This document shows positions 37,340-46,504 of a DNA stretch of 64,000 bases, in pieces (positions within the stretch are counted from its first letter, which is position 1; every line of letters starts with the position of its first letter). The DNA is taken from the NCBI RefSeq assembly GCF_001936255.1, contig NZ_CP013704.1, forward strand, positions 248,001 to 312,000, read 5' to 3'. A program made the position numbers and the translations under genes. The notes under the pieces were generated by a model. The model had not been told where the DNA came from. It searched no databases and saw nothing but the letters and a program-made list of their open reading frames with translations. Source of the DNA: Borrelia anserina Es. Its GTDB lineage: Bacteria; Spirochaetota; Spirochaetia; Borreliales; Borreliaceae.

Positions 37340-37676
37340 TTCTAATTTTAATTATTTCAGTAATTCTAACACCAAAATTCTCATCAATTACAACAACCTC
37401 TCCTTTAGCTACCACTTTGCCATTTACCAAAATATCCACTGGCTCACCAGCAAGTTTATCAAGTGTAATAATTGTTCCCTCAGACATCCCAAGTATATCT
37501 TTTATTTTACGCTCAGTCCTACCAAGTTCAACAGTAACCTGCATAGAAACATCCATCAAAAGACCAAAATTACTAGGATCAACACCTTCAGGCAAAGTAT
37601 CAATTAAATCAGGAAGCTTAACACCTTTTATCTCAGGCTTCTCTTCACCAACATCACTTTTATCATCTACAGACAT
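37332..37676 (-). CDS. fliN: flagellar switch protein FliN
   Basis: A 114 aa C-ring component with a SpoA domain ([18 protein letters not shown], then [16 protein letters not shown] and [13 protein letters not shown]). Works with FliM to set rotation direction and to dock the export ATPase complex. The N-terminal 35 residues are acidic and probably flexible. A 49-base gap separates it from fliM. Confidence 0.95.
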   Translation of the reverse strand: MSVDDKSDVGEEKPEIKGVKLPDLIDTLPEGVDPSNFGLLMDVSMQVTVELGRTERKIKDILGMSEGTIITLDKLAGEPVDILVNGKVVAKGEVVVIDENFGVRITEIIKIRNE

Positions 37677-37725
37677 TAATTTACCTCTTCATTAAACTTA
37701 TTAACACATTTAAACTTTTAATAAA

Positions 37726-38784
37726 TTACTCAACTTCTTCTGTTAGCTCCTTTAACAAATCAAAACCTTCTATCTCACCTACTTTTTCTGTAATTTGAAC
37801 CGCAACCTTATTTCCAACAAGACCCATCCTACACTTAAATTTTTCTTTAGTCCCTACCCTTAAAATTAAGTCCTTATCTATTGGGGAATTCTCAAGATTA
37901 AGTACATCCCCCTTTTCTAAGGATAATATTTCTCTAACCTTTAATTTCACCTCTCCGATTTCAGCTACTAAAAGCATATCTGTATTTTCAAGCTTTTCCC
38001 TGAGTACATCAAGATTCTCACTAGTAGTCCCCACACCAATCAAAGAATGCCAATACCTTGTTGAAAGCTTAGAAACAATAGGTTCTATCGTAATATAAGG
38101 CAAACAAAAATTCATAAGCCCTTCAACTTTACCTATTTTAACTTCAAGAGTTACTAAAATAACCATTTCTGTAGGAGGAACTATCTGAGCAAACTGAGGA
38201 TTAACCTCTATATGCCCAAAACGAGGCCGAAGATCGACTACTTGAGACCAAGCTTCTCTCATATTAGCAAGTATACGGATAATAACACTTTCCATCACAG
38301 ATTGTTCTATTTCTGTTAAATCTCTACTCTTATCCTTAATAGTATCCCCATCTCCTCCAAATAGCCTATCGACTATTGCAAATGCAATAGTTGGATCAAC
38401 CTCAAATATAGCAGAACCCTTAAGAGGATCCATGTTAATTATTGCTAAAGTAGTAGGATTTGGGATAGATCTAATAAATTCTTCATAAGTTAACTGATCA
38501 ACTGAAGCCACATGTACATGAACCATCTTCCTTAAAAGTGCTGAGAGTGAAGTAGTAGTATACCTTGCAAATGCTTCATGAAAACTTGATACTGTCCTTA
38601 CCTGTTCTTTTGAGAATTTATCCGGTCTTTTAAAATCATAAACTTTAATTTTCTGCTTCTTACCCATAGGACTAGATATGATATTAGAAAGAGAATCATC
38701 TGATGATAAGTTATCAGATGCATTAATAGATTCCAAAAGACTGTCTATATCATCTTGAGATAATGATCCTGGATTACCTGCCAT
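37726..38784 (-). CDS. fliM: flagellar switch protein FliM
   Basis: A 352 aa C-ring protein that binds phosphorylated CheY. The N-terminal CheY-P binding motif is LSQDDIDSLLE (residues 8-18). A middle CheC-like domain follows, with the GGDGD motif, then a C-terminal SpoA domain (MLLVAEIGEVKLKVREILSL). Complete. The gap to fliL is 20 bases. Confidence 0.96.
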   Translation of the reverse strand: MAGNPGSLSQDDIDSLLESINASDNLSSDDSLSNIISSPMGKKQKIKVYDFKRPDKFSKEQVRTVSSFHEAFARYTTTSLSALLRKMVHVHVASVDQLTYEEFIRSIPNPTTLAIINMDPLKGSAIFEVDPTIAFAIVDRLFGGDGDTIKDKSRDLTEIEQSVMESVIIRILANMREAWSQVVDLRPRFGHIEVNPQFAQIVPPTEMVILVTLEVKIGKVEGLMNFCLPYITIEPIVSKLSTRYWHSLIGVGTTSENLDVLREKLENTDMLLVAEIGEVKLKVREILSLEKGDVLNLENSPIDKDLILRVGTKEKFKCRMGLVGNKVAVQITEKVGEIEGFDLLKELTEEVE

Positions 38785-38804
38785 TCAAAATTCCTTTTAA
38801 AAAA

Positions 38805-39338
38805 TCACATATCAAAAATATCAATTTGCGTCAATGCTATCTCTTTTATCTCACCATTTCTAAGAATACTATTAATCCTAGCCTTAATCTCTGCTTTAAT
38901 CTGACTTTCATTTTTTATTTCCTGTCCTGTTCTTTGACTAAAATACTCTCTAATAATATCTTTTAACCGTACTTTCTGTCTTCCAAGCTCACTCAAAATA
39001 TTTACATTATTCTCAGCATAACCTAATGCAAGTTTTATGACAAAAGTCTTTGGGGGAGTATCTTGAGTAGTGCCCCTAATTTCATCTATACTTTCATACC
39101 ATATAAGCATAGGGGGTTTCCCCAAATATTCATTAGAAAAAATTGGAAAATTATTAGGTGCCCCACTTTGACTTACTACCATCTTAGAAACAAAATAAGA
39201 AACTATTATCATGATGACAACGGTAAACAAACCTATTGATAATATTTGCAAAACTTTTATTATAACATCAGGTAGCAAGCCAGTTCTCCTATTATCAGAA
39301 CCACCTACATCAATATTACCATCATCTTTATCAGACAT
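38805..39338 (-). CDS. fliL: flagellar basal-body protein FliL
   Basis: A 177 aa single-pass inner-membrane protein (TM at residues 30-52) with a periplasmic FliL domain ending ILRNGEIKEIALTQIDIFDM. In spirochaetes FliL helps recruit or stabilise the stator (family knowledge). Follows motB by 42 bases, a gap in which I see no promoter. Confidence 0.92.
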   Translation of the reverse strand: MSDKDDGNIDVGGSDNRRTGLLPDVIIKVLQILSIGLFTVVIMIIVSYFVSKMVVSQSGAPNNFPIFSNEYLGKPPMLIWYESIDEIRGTTQDTPPKTFVIKLALGYAENNVNILSELGRQKVRLKDIIREYFSQRTGQEIKNESQIKAEIKARINSILRNGEIKEIALTQIDIFDM

Positions 39339-39380
39339 ATTACCTCCTATATAATTTCTTCTTTCATTACTAAAATATTA

Positions 39381-40169
39381 TTATTGATTAATACCTTTAG
39401 TAGAACTCAAAGAAGCATCACTAGTAATCAAAATATCTATTCTTCTATTATAAGCCCTACCTTCAGGGGTATTGTCTGTAGCAACCGGCCGGCTACTTGC
39501 AAATCCAGACACCTCAAATTTACTTTCAATGCTCTTTATTTTAGACTGATCAGTGTAATTCAAAATCTGCTCTAACATATTTACTGCTCTTGCTGATGAA
39601 AGCTGCCAGTTGCTTTTCCAAATTCCATTTATATCAACATCAACACTATCTGTATGTCCTTCGATTTTAAAATTATATCCTTGATTATCTAAAAACCCAA
39701 TAAAAGAAGCTATCTTTTGTATAGTTTCTCTATTATCATCAAGTTTAACCTCAGCACTAGCTGAATCAAAAAAAGCATCGGCTAAAAGAGATACAATAAC
39801 ACCCTGTTCATGCTGCCTAACAATAACCCTATTAGACTGAATTTTCTCAATAAACTCAATAATAGACTTATTTTTAGACGCCTGAGAAGCTTGCTTATTC
39901 TTCTGAGAAGAAGGCAAAGACATAAAACTATTACTCAAATACGAAAGCTTATTAATATCTAAGGTCTTACCACCCTTAAAAAATCCGGAACCTGTAAATG
40001 AAGCTGACACTATTTTTAATATATTTTCTTTGACAATAATATCATTTAATGAAAACATAGTAACAAAAAAAACAAGCAACAAAGTAACCATGTCTCCATA
40101 TGTTAACATATAATCAGGAGCGCCTTCTTCACATTTTGAACGCCTCTTTTTAATTCTCAACGCCATCAT
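39381..40169 (-). CDS. motB: motor stator protein MotB
   Basis: A 262 aa stator subunit. The single TM helix contains the proton-binding Asp at about residue 26 (YGDMVTLLLVFFVTMF). The C-terminal OmpA-like domain (NFKIEGHTDSVDVDING, then SSARAVNMLEQIL and GRAYNRRIDI) anchors it to peptidoglycan. Two adjacent ATGs (40169, 40166) overlap the motA stop; GGGGG is upstream of both. Confidence 0.96.
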   Translation of the reverse strand: MMALRIKKRRSKCEEGAPDYMLTYGDMVTLLLVFFVTMFSLNDIIVKENILKIVSASFTGSGFFKGGKTLDINKLSYLSNSFMSLPSSQKNKQASQASKNKSIIEFIEKIQSNRVIVRQHEQGVIVSLLADAFFDSASAEVKLDDNRETIQKIASFIGFLDNQGYNFKIEGHTDSVDVDINGIWKSNWQLSSARAVNMLEQILNYTDQSKIKSIESKFEVSGFASSRPVATDNTPEGRAYNRRIDILITSDASLSSTKGINQ

Positions 40170-40951
40170 TCGCCCCCAAGAATACCACTTCCAAGCTGAC
40201 TCCTATCTTTAGGAGTTAAAAATGTTACTAATTTTTGTTCCAAAATCCTAGGGTTATCCCCTGCCTGAATTGATAAAATACCCTCGACTATCATCGTTTT
40301 AATTGACGTCTCCTCAAGATCTATAGTTTCTAATTTAATTTGAATAGGAAGCAACATTAAGTTCGCCATTATTGTACCATAAAGAGTTGTAATAAGAGCA
40401 ACAGCCATAGAAGAACCAAGAGCTGACCTGTCTTCCAAATTTCCAAGAAGAGCTATAAGTCCAATAAGTGTACCTGTCATTCCAAAAGCAGGAGCAAGCT
40501 TTGCCCAAGTTCCAAAAAGATTAGAACCTACTTTGTGTCTTTCTTGCATTTGGTCAAGTTCAAGATAAAGCATAGTCCTAATGATCTCAGGATCAGCACC
40601 ATCAACGACAAGTCTCATTCCAGACTTAAAAAAGGGATCATTGATTTGATCAAGTTCATCATCAAGAGATAAAAGCCCTTCTTTTCTAGCTTTTTCTGAA
40701 AGCTCCACTAAAGTTTTTATAATAGAAACCTTACCAAAATAACTTTTTTTAAAGAAAAATCCTAAATATGTAGGAATTTTCTTAACAGTGGGAATCTCTG
40801 AAGAAGCCACAAGTGCAGAAAAAGAACCAACAACTGTAATAAACACAGAGCTCAAATCCCAAAAAACTCCTAATCCTGTAGGAGTAAATGCCATAGAAAT
40901 CAAAATAGCACCAAATCCAACTCCCCATCCAATTATACTAGCCAAATTCAT
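40166..40951 (-). CDS. motA: motor stator protein MotA
   Basis: A 261 aa stator subunit with four TM helices that forms the proton channel with MotB. The TM3-TM4 region (AKLAPAFGMTGTLIGLIALL) and the cytoplasmic loop with charged residues (EKARKEGLLSLDDEL) fit MotA. Overlaps flbD by four bases (ATGA) and motB by one to four. Confidence 0.96.
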   Translation of the reverse strand: MNLASIIGWGVGFGAILISMAFTPTGLGVFWDLSSVFITVVGSFSALVASSEIPTVKKIPTYLGFFFKKSYFGKVSIIKTLVELSEKARKEGLLSLDDELDQINDPFFKSGMRLVVDGADPEIIRTMLYLELDQMQERHKVGSNLFGTWAKLAPAFGMTGTLIGLIALLGNLEDRSALGSSMAVALITTLYGTIMANLMLLPIQIKLETIDLEETSIKTMIVEGILSIQAGDNPRILEQKLVTFLTPKDRSQLGSGILGGE

Positions 40952-41169
40952 AACCCAACTCCCTTATTCTCTTGTGTAATTCTGTTCAACAAAGCAACCT
41001 CTCCCCTATATATCTTGATCCTTTCTACCACCTCTACTACACTTTCTTTTACAACTAATTTTTTACCATTCATAAGAAGAATCGTAGTATCAGGATTAGC
41101 CTCAATACTCTCAATATGACAAGGATTTAAATAATATCCATCGCCATTAAGCTTAGTTACATAAATCAT
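40948..41169 (-). CDS. flbD: flagellar protein FlbD (SwrD family)
   Basis: A 73 aa soluble protein of the FlbD/SwrD family, found between flgE and motA in many bacteria and linked to stator function and torque in B. subtilis. The family pattern MIYVTKLNGDGYYLNPCHIE is clear. 17 bases after flgE, four-base overlap with motA. Confidence 0.93.
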   Translation of the reverse strand: MIYVTKLNGDGYYLNPCHIESIEANPDTTILLMNGKKLVVKESVVEVVERIKIYRGEVALLNRITQENKGVGL

Positions 41170-41186
41170 AAACTACAAACACAAAA

Positions 41187-42515
41187 TTAATTCTTAAGTC
41201 TCACAAGCTCTTGTAATAACTGATCCGAAGTTGTTATAGTCTTAGCATTAGCCTGAAAACCTCTTTGAGTCACTATCATGTCTGTAAATTGTTCAGCAAG
41301 ATCAACGTTAGCCATTTCTAAAACTCCTGCCCTAATAGTACCAAGACCTGCTAAACCAGTTTCACCTATTTTAGCCTGACCTGAATTACTTGTTTCACTA
41401 AAATTAGTATCACCTACTTTTGCAAGCCCCCCAGGATTAACAAATGAGGCAAGAGCGATCTTTCCAATATCTCGTCTAATACCATTTGAATAAATTCCTG
41501 TTATTACCCCATTTTGATCGATTTCATAGTTTTCCATATATCCCATACCATAGCCATCCTGAATAATAGCCTTTGTAGTACTTGTATCAGCAAATTGAGT
41601 AATTGAATCAGTATAGCTACCAACATTCCCAAGTCTAAGATTAATAGTTTGTTGAGCGCCAACTTCTTCAGCATTAGCATTCATAACATTAAAAACTATA
41701 GGAAACTCTAATAAATCACCTAGCTGACCTGGTTGACCATTTAAAGAAAGTAATGCCCCTTCATTATTAAAGCCCATCGTAAAACTAGAATTTGCCTCTC
41801 CATTTACTAAAACTGTAGCGTTCCATGTATTAGGAGTAATTGCATCCTTTACAACTCTAAGTTCAACAACATTAGTATTTCCAAAACTATCGTAAACAGT
41901 CTTATTAACAACCCAAGTACCACGAGCAATATCCACTTCGCTTGCACCTTCTGAAATTATGGGCAATCTCTTATCAAGATTGCAAGCAAAAGTAATGTGT
42001 TCAGTAGCCTTAGCAGCTTCTTTATTTCCAATAGAAATAACTAAATCTTCAATATCAGCAGATGTATTAATAACCTGTTCTCCTCCAATAGATTTTGCCA
42101 TCCAACCTTGAATCCTCATACCATTTGCAGGATTTACAAGATGCCTATCGGAATCAACATCAAATGTACCAGCCCTTGTATAAAAAGAATTATTGCCATC
42201 TCTTAAGATAAAAAAACCATTACCACTAATTCCAAGGTCAGAAGCTTTCTGAGTACTTTGAAATGCTCCTTGAGTATGAATAGTATCAATAGTAGCAACA
42301 TTCATTCCAAGACCAACCTGCTTTGGATTAACACCTCCACGCCCATCAGCAGGACGAGATGCCCCCGAAATACTTTGAGATATAATATCTTGAAAATTAA
42401 CTCTTCCTTTCTTAAATCCAATAGTATTCACATTTGCAATATTATTACCAACAACATCCATCCTTGTTTGATGATTCTGAAGACCAGAAACACCAGAATA
42501 TAAAGATCTCATCAT
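41187..42515 (-). CDS. flgE: flagellar hook protein FlgE
   Basis: A 442 aa hook subunit in the periplasmic flagellum. N-terminal rod-like motif (SGVSGLQNHQTRMDVVGNNIAN) and C-terminal helix (MIVTQRGFQANAKTITTSDQ) are typical. Lys165 and Cys178 are both present; in spirochaetes these form the lysinoalanine cross-link between hook subunits. Start MM with GGAGGAG upstream. Confidence 0.97.
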   Translation of the reverse strand: MMRSLYSGVSGLQNHQTRMDVVGNNIANVNTIGFKKGRVNFQDIISQSISGASRPADGRGGVNPKQVGLGMNVATIDTIHTQGAFQSTQKASDLGISGNGFFILRDGNNSFYTRAGTFDVDSDRHLVNPANGMRIQGWMAKSIGGEQVINTSADIEDLVISIGNKEAAKATEHITFACNLDKRLPIISEGASEVDIARGTWVVNKTVYDSFGNTNVVELRVVKDAITPNTWNATVLVNGEANSSFTMGFNNEGALLSLNGQPGQLGDLLEFPIVFNVMNANAEEVGAQQTINLRLGNVGSYTDSITQFADTSTTKAIIQDGYGMGYMENYEIDQNGVITGIYSNGIRRDIGKIALASFVNPGGLAKVGDTNFSETSNSGQAKIGETGLAGLGTIRAGVLEMANVDLAEQFTDMIVTQRGFQANAKTITTSDQLLQELVRLKN

Positions 42516-42519
42516 ATAA

Positions 42520-42954
42520 TTACTCCTCCAATCCTACTGACAAAATATTATTATAAACATAATACTTCCCATCAATCATAATTTGTGGCACCACTCCGGT
42601 TTTAACATTTGTAACCTTACCTTTAATAATCTCTCCATCAACATGCTCAAATTCAACTATTTTACCTAATAGATCCAAATTTTTATTGATACCAAGAGCA
42701 GACGAAAGATTTTCAAAAGATTTACTCATATTGGTCATTTGCTCAAGAGCTGAAAATTGTGCCATTTGAGCAATAAACTCTTTATCTTTCATTGGATCTG
42801 TAGGATCTTGATATTTAAGCTGAGTAATAAGCAATTTCAAAAAATCATCTCGCCCAAGATTGCTTCCTTTAACATCCCTTTCTACCTTAGAATTATACAT
42901 TTTCCTAGTCTGCCCCATACTAAACAAATGATTGATATTATCAATTGTACTCAT
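42520..42954 (-). CDS. flgD: hook assembly scaffold FlgD
   Basis: A 144 aa hook-capping protein. The conserved N-terminal motif is LGRDDFLKLLITQLKYQDPTDP and then FIAQMAQFSALEQM. The C-terminal part is short, lacking the long FlgD Ig/Tudor extension of enteric bacteria. ATG start after GGAGGGG. Only 4 bases before flgE. Confidence 0.94.
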   Translation of the reverse strand: MSTIDNINHLFSMGQTRKMYNSKVERDVKGSNLGRDDFLKLLITQLKYQDPTDPMKDKEFIAQMAQFSALEQMTNMSKSFENLSSALGINKNLDLLGKIVEFEHVDGEIIKGKVTNVKTGVVPQIMIDGKYYVYNNILSVGLEE

Positions 42955-42968
42955 ATATCCCCTCCACT

Positions 42969-44141
42969 TTAAACAATAAAATTAATATTTTTTTCCAAAT
43001 CATCAGAAATTTCAACATCATCTTCAATCTTAAAGACCTTATTCTTACTTAAATAAGAATTCTGACTCTCAACACCGTCCTCAAAATTACCAGAGAAAAA
43101 TCCAGAACCAGTACCTGCAAGAGAAAGATTCAAACTAGTATTAAAACCATTATCATCTAACATCTTACTAATTGAATACATATTTTGTTCAAAAAGAGTT
43201 TTAACATTATGATTATCAACTATTATCTTACCTAACAAATTATTATTAGAATCAAGATTCAAATTAATTCTTATACTACCAAGCCTCTTAGGCTTTAAAA
43301 TTAACCTAATTTCTCCTGTATCATTCGATTTTAACACAACTTTAGCTTTATTAACAATATTGTGATTAACTTTTAAGTTCCATTCTGAAATTAGATTATC
43401 AGCAATTTGACTCACAGAAGATTCTCTAATATACTTCGCATCAGAACTAGAAAGATCGCCTATAAATTTTGCAAATCCATCAAAAGTTTCTTTAAGGTCA
43501 TATCTACCAACAGAATTCTCACCATTAATTAACCTAAGCCTAGACCCTGAATCAAGAAATTCCTTAACGCCATCATTTTTCTTAAAATTTTTAACATCAA
43601 TATTAATAACATTCTTTCCCCTATTTCTCTTTACAGCATTTAAATCTTCATGACTAGAATCAATATCAATACCTAAAACATCAAAATTAAAAAGAGAATT
43701 TACATTACTAAACAAAATATTAAGATCAGATAAAACCTTCTCAACATTCTTTAACATTTCCGTTTTATCAACAAGCTCAGACTTAAAAGACAAACTTTCA
43801 CTCAAAACTTTCAAACTTTCGAAATCAAATAAATTATCTACCCTTTTTATTAAAGATTTTAAATCAGAAACAAACTCGTTATCACTAAGTTTTTCAAAAG
43901 CCAAAGGACATTTTAAAGACACACTATTAAAACTCTTATTTATAAGGCCATTACTTTTTAAAAATCTTACAAATTCCAGTATTGAATCTCTAAATTTAGA
44001 CAGATTTTGACTTTCTAAGGAAATAAAATTTGCAAAAACACACCCTTTAGATTGATTCAAGACACTTCCCACATTCAAAATATTAAAATCCCTGCTTAGA
44101 TTTAACAAATTAGCAGAAATAACTTCTCTTAAATTATTCAT
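42969..44141 (-). CDS. fliK: hook-length control protein FliK (Borrelia FlbC)
   Basis: A 390 aa protein. The N-terminal 260 residues are low in conservation and rich in Ser, Asn, Leu and Lys, as expected for the ruler part. Residues 265-340 match the FliK C-terminal domain that acts on FlhB (GEIRLILKPKRLGSIRINLN, then NVKTLFEQNMYSISKMLDDN). Directly upstream of flgD, as expected. Six bases after flbB. Confidence 0.83.
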   Translation of the reverse strand: MNNLREVISANLLNLSRDFNILNVGSVLNQSKGCVFANFISLESQNLSKFRDSILEFVRFLKSNGLINKSFNSVSLKCPLAFEKLSDNEFVSDLKSLIKRVDNLFDFESLKVLSESLSFKSELVDKTEMLKNVEKVLSDLNILFSNVNSLFNFDVLGIDIDSSHEDLNAVKRNRGKNVINIDVKNFKKNDGVKEFLDSGSRLRLINGENSVGRYDLKETFDGFAKFIGDLSSSDAKYIRESSVSQIADNLISEWNLKVNHNIVNKAKVVLKSNDTGEIRLILKPKRLGSIRINLNLDSNNNLLGKIIVDNHNVKTLFEQNMYSISKMLDDNGFNTSLNLSLAGTGSGFFSGNFEDGVESQNSYLSKNKVFKIEDDVEISDDLEKNINFIV

Positions 44142-44147
44142 ATGTTA

Positions 44148-44762
44148 TCACTCCAATGAACTAACAGACATTTTTCTAATCAATACAGCAGCCTTCTTAG
44201 AATCCATAAGAGATAGCCAATAAGGAACAATAGATGCCCGCCCTTCCTTTTTAGCCATATCCTCCACCTTACGCATATAAGATATAGCTATTTCATCATT
44301 AAGTTCTTCAAGTCTCTTAACAGCATCCTCCGGTGGCATGTTAATTAAATATAAAGCAGCTTGTGCAAAATTTGTGTCTTCGTCTCTATATTTATTGACA
44401 ATATCATCTATCACTTTCTGTTTCAAATCTAAATCTTTTTGCTTTTGATTAAGTTCAGCTTCCAACTTATTTAAACTATCTTCTCTCTTTTTTAGTTCCT
44501 CTCTCAATTTTTCAACCTGCTGGCTTTTAATATAAATAGCCTCTTTTTCCTTTATCATTCTAATCTCGTCAAGACTAATATTTGTATATTCAAGCGACTC
44601 AGTATCTTCTCTAAAAAGTAAAGCCCTGATATACACAGGCAAATAATCTCTAGTATGATATATACCAAATAAATCAACCAAAAAAAATGAAAATCCTAAG
44701 AAAAAAATAACTAAAAATAACCACAAAAAAAATCTAAGAAAAAATGACAAAAAACTATTCAT
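44148..44762 (-). CDS. flbB: spirochaete motor collar protein FlbB
   Basis: A 204 aa membrane protein of the spirochaete periplasmic collar. One TM helix (residues 7-32), a coiled coil at about residues 75-125, and a C-terminal MotE/MgtE-N-like part (MPPEDAVKRLEELNDEIAIS). Family work places FlbB at the collar base, needed for stator recruitment. Overlaps fliJ by 8 bases. Confidence 0.88.
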   Translation of the reverse strand: MNSFLSFFLRFFLWLFLVIFFLGFSFFLVDLFGIYHTRDYLPVYIRALLFREDTESLEYTNISLDEIRMIKEKEAIYIKSQQVEKLREELKKREDSLNKLEAELNQKQKDLDLKQKVIDDIVNKYRDEDTNFAQAALYLINMPPEDAVKRLEELNDEIAISYMRKVEDMAKKEGRASIVPYWLSLMDSKKAAVLIRKMSVSSLE

Positions 44763-45186
44763 TACTATTTCCTAATCCCTTACAAATTTTGCAACTAACG
44801 TATTCATCTAAAAATAATCTTGCGCTCCTTATTTTTTCTCTAGTTATAGTATTATTTAAAGTTTTTATTAATATGTCAACCCTTTTTTCGTCTCCGTATT
44901 TCTTCAAATAAATATCATGGTATTGTTCATACTCCTTCTTAAGTTTTGCAAGCTTTTCTAACTCTTTCTTTTTCTTAAAAGCCAAATAATCCAAACAATT
45001 TCCTTGTAAAAAAATATCTATATTATTTAACTTTTTTAAATCTTTAGAGCTTTCTACTAAAAATTCTTCTATTTCTGAAATTTTGTTATTGACTCTCATC
45101 AGATCATTTTCGCTAGATTTCTTATTATAAGCTCTAACACCCAATATTTTTTCAAATTTTTTTTTCTTAAAAATTAAATCATTCAA
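44755..45186 (-). CDS. fliJ: FliJ-like export chaperone (Borrelia FlbA)
   Basis: A 143 aa, Lys/Glu-rich, almost wholly helical coiled-coil protein, matching FliJ in size and position after fliI. FliJ is the central stalk of the export ATPase. TTG start overlapping the fliI stop (TTGA). The pair CKIC near the C-terminus is unusual for FliJ. Confidence 0.78.
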   Translation of the reverse strand: MNDLIFKKKKFEKILGVRAYNKKSSENDLMRVNNKISEIEEFLVESSKDLKKLNNIDIFLQGNCLDYLAFKKKKELEKLAKLKKEYEQYHDIYLKKYGDEKRVDILIKTLNNTITREKIRSARLFLDEYVSCKICKGLGNSNE

Positions 45187-46487
45187 GACAATATCTCTCT
45201 CATTTCATTATCCAGATTTTCAAAATCAAATTCTTCATGTATTCCTTGAGACAAAAAATCAATAATCTTTGGATATTTTTCAATTGCCAAATCAACCTCC
45301 TTATTAGAACCTTTCATATAAATTCCCGCCTTAATCAAATCCTCATGGCTTTTATAAATTGATAATAAATTTCTAATTTTAGCTATCAATTTCTGTCTTT
45401 CAAAATTTACTATTCTATGAAACGATCTTGAAGTTGAACTCAGAATATTTATCGAAGGATAAATTTTTCTATCAGATAAATCCCTATCTAAAATAATATG
45501 TCCATCCAAAATAGCTTTCATATTATCAGCTACTGGTTCTGTAAAATCATCACCTTCAACAAGAACAGTATAAAACCCTGTAATACTGCCCTTACTATTA
45601 AGGCCTGAACGCTCAAGTAAAATAGGAAGTTCTACAAAAACAGAAGGAGGATATCCTTTAGTAGCAGGTAGTTCTCCCATAGAAAGACCAATATCTCTCT
45701 TGGCATTTGCAAATCTTGTGATTGAATCAAACAATAACATAACATCCATACCACAATCCCTAAAGTACTCAGCTATCAACGTTGCAGTATAAGCACCTTT
45801 ATACCTTGAAATAGGAGATTCATCAGAGGTTGAAACAACCAAAACACTTCTCTTAAAGCCTTCTTCTCCAAGATCATACTTAATAAACTCATTAAGCTCA
45901 CGACCTCGCTCACCAATCAATGCAATAACATTAACATCTGCCTTAGAATTTTTAGCTATCATACCAAGTAAAGTAGATTTACCAACACCAGAGCCTGAGA
46001 AAATACCTACACGCTGCCCCTTTGCAACTGGCAAAAACCCATCAACCACCCTAACACCGGTAACTATCTGCTCAGAAAAAATACCCCTATTTAAAGGATT
46101 AATACTACTAAAACTTAATTCCTTATAATAATTACCAAGAAATTGACCCTTATTATCAATAGGTCTACCAAGAGAATCAATCACTCTTCCAAGTAATTCA
46201 TCGCTAAGATTAATTTGAGGTTTTTTACTTAAAGAGTAAACTTTATCACCAACTTCAATCCCATCAAATCTTTCATAAGCCATAAGACTAATAAAAGGTC
46301 CATTAAAACCCAAAACTTCAGCATATATTTTTTTTTCATTCTTAACAATTAAACATAAATCACCAATACCACATTTTGGTCCCAAACTCTCTATTAAAAG
46401 TCCTCTAATTTTCTTTACCTTACCAACAAGAGATATAGTCTCAATATCATCCAATACTTCTAAATAACAATTAAAAAAGTTGTCCAT
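45183..46487 (-). CDS. fliI: flagellar export ATPase FliI
   Basis: A 434 aa hexameric ATPase, related to F1 beta, that drives substrate unfolding at the export gate. Walker A GSGVGKST at about residues 163-170, then VNVIALIGERGRELNEF and DSITRFANAKRDI. I start at ATG 46487 (GAGGA 7 bases upstream) rather than GTG 46505, which would overlap the fliH stop by one base. Confidence 0.95.
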   Translation of the reverse strand: MDNFFNCYLEVLDDIETISLVGKVKKIRGLLIESLGPKCGIGDLCLIVKNEKKIYAEVLGFNGPFISLMAYERFDGIEVGDKVYSLSKKPQINLSDELLGRVIDSLGRPIDNKGQFLGNYYKELSFSSINPLNRGIFSEQIVTGVRVVDGFLPVAKGQRVGIFSGSGVGKSTLLGMIAKNSKADVNVIALIGERGRELNEFIKYDLGEEGFKRSVLVVSTSDESPISRYKGAYTATLIAEYFRDCGMDVMLLFDSITRFANAKRDIGLSMGELPATKGYPPSVFVELPILLERSGLNSKGSITGFYTVLVEGDDFTEPVADNMKAILDGHIILDRDLSDRKIYPSINILSSTSRSFHRIVNFERQKLIAKIRNLLSIYKSHEDLIKAGIYMKGSNKEVDLAIEKYPKIIDFLSQGIHEEFDFENLDNEMREILS

Positions 46488-46504
46488 CAATATTCCTCTA
46501 ATCA

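Noticed and set aside
37137..37607. 156-codon plus-strand open frame across fliO/fliN
   Set aside because: Opposite to two overlapping conserved genes and without start signals.
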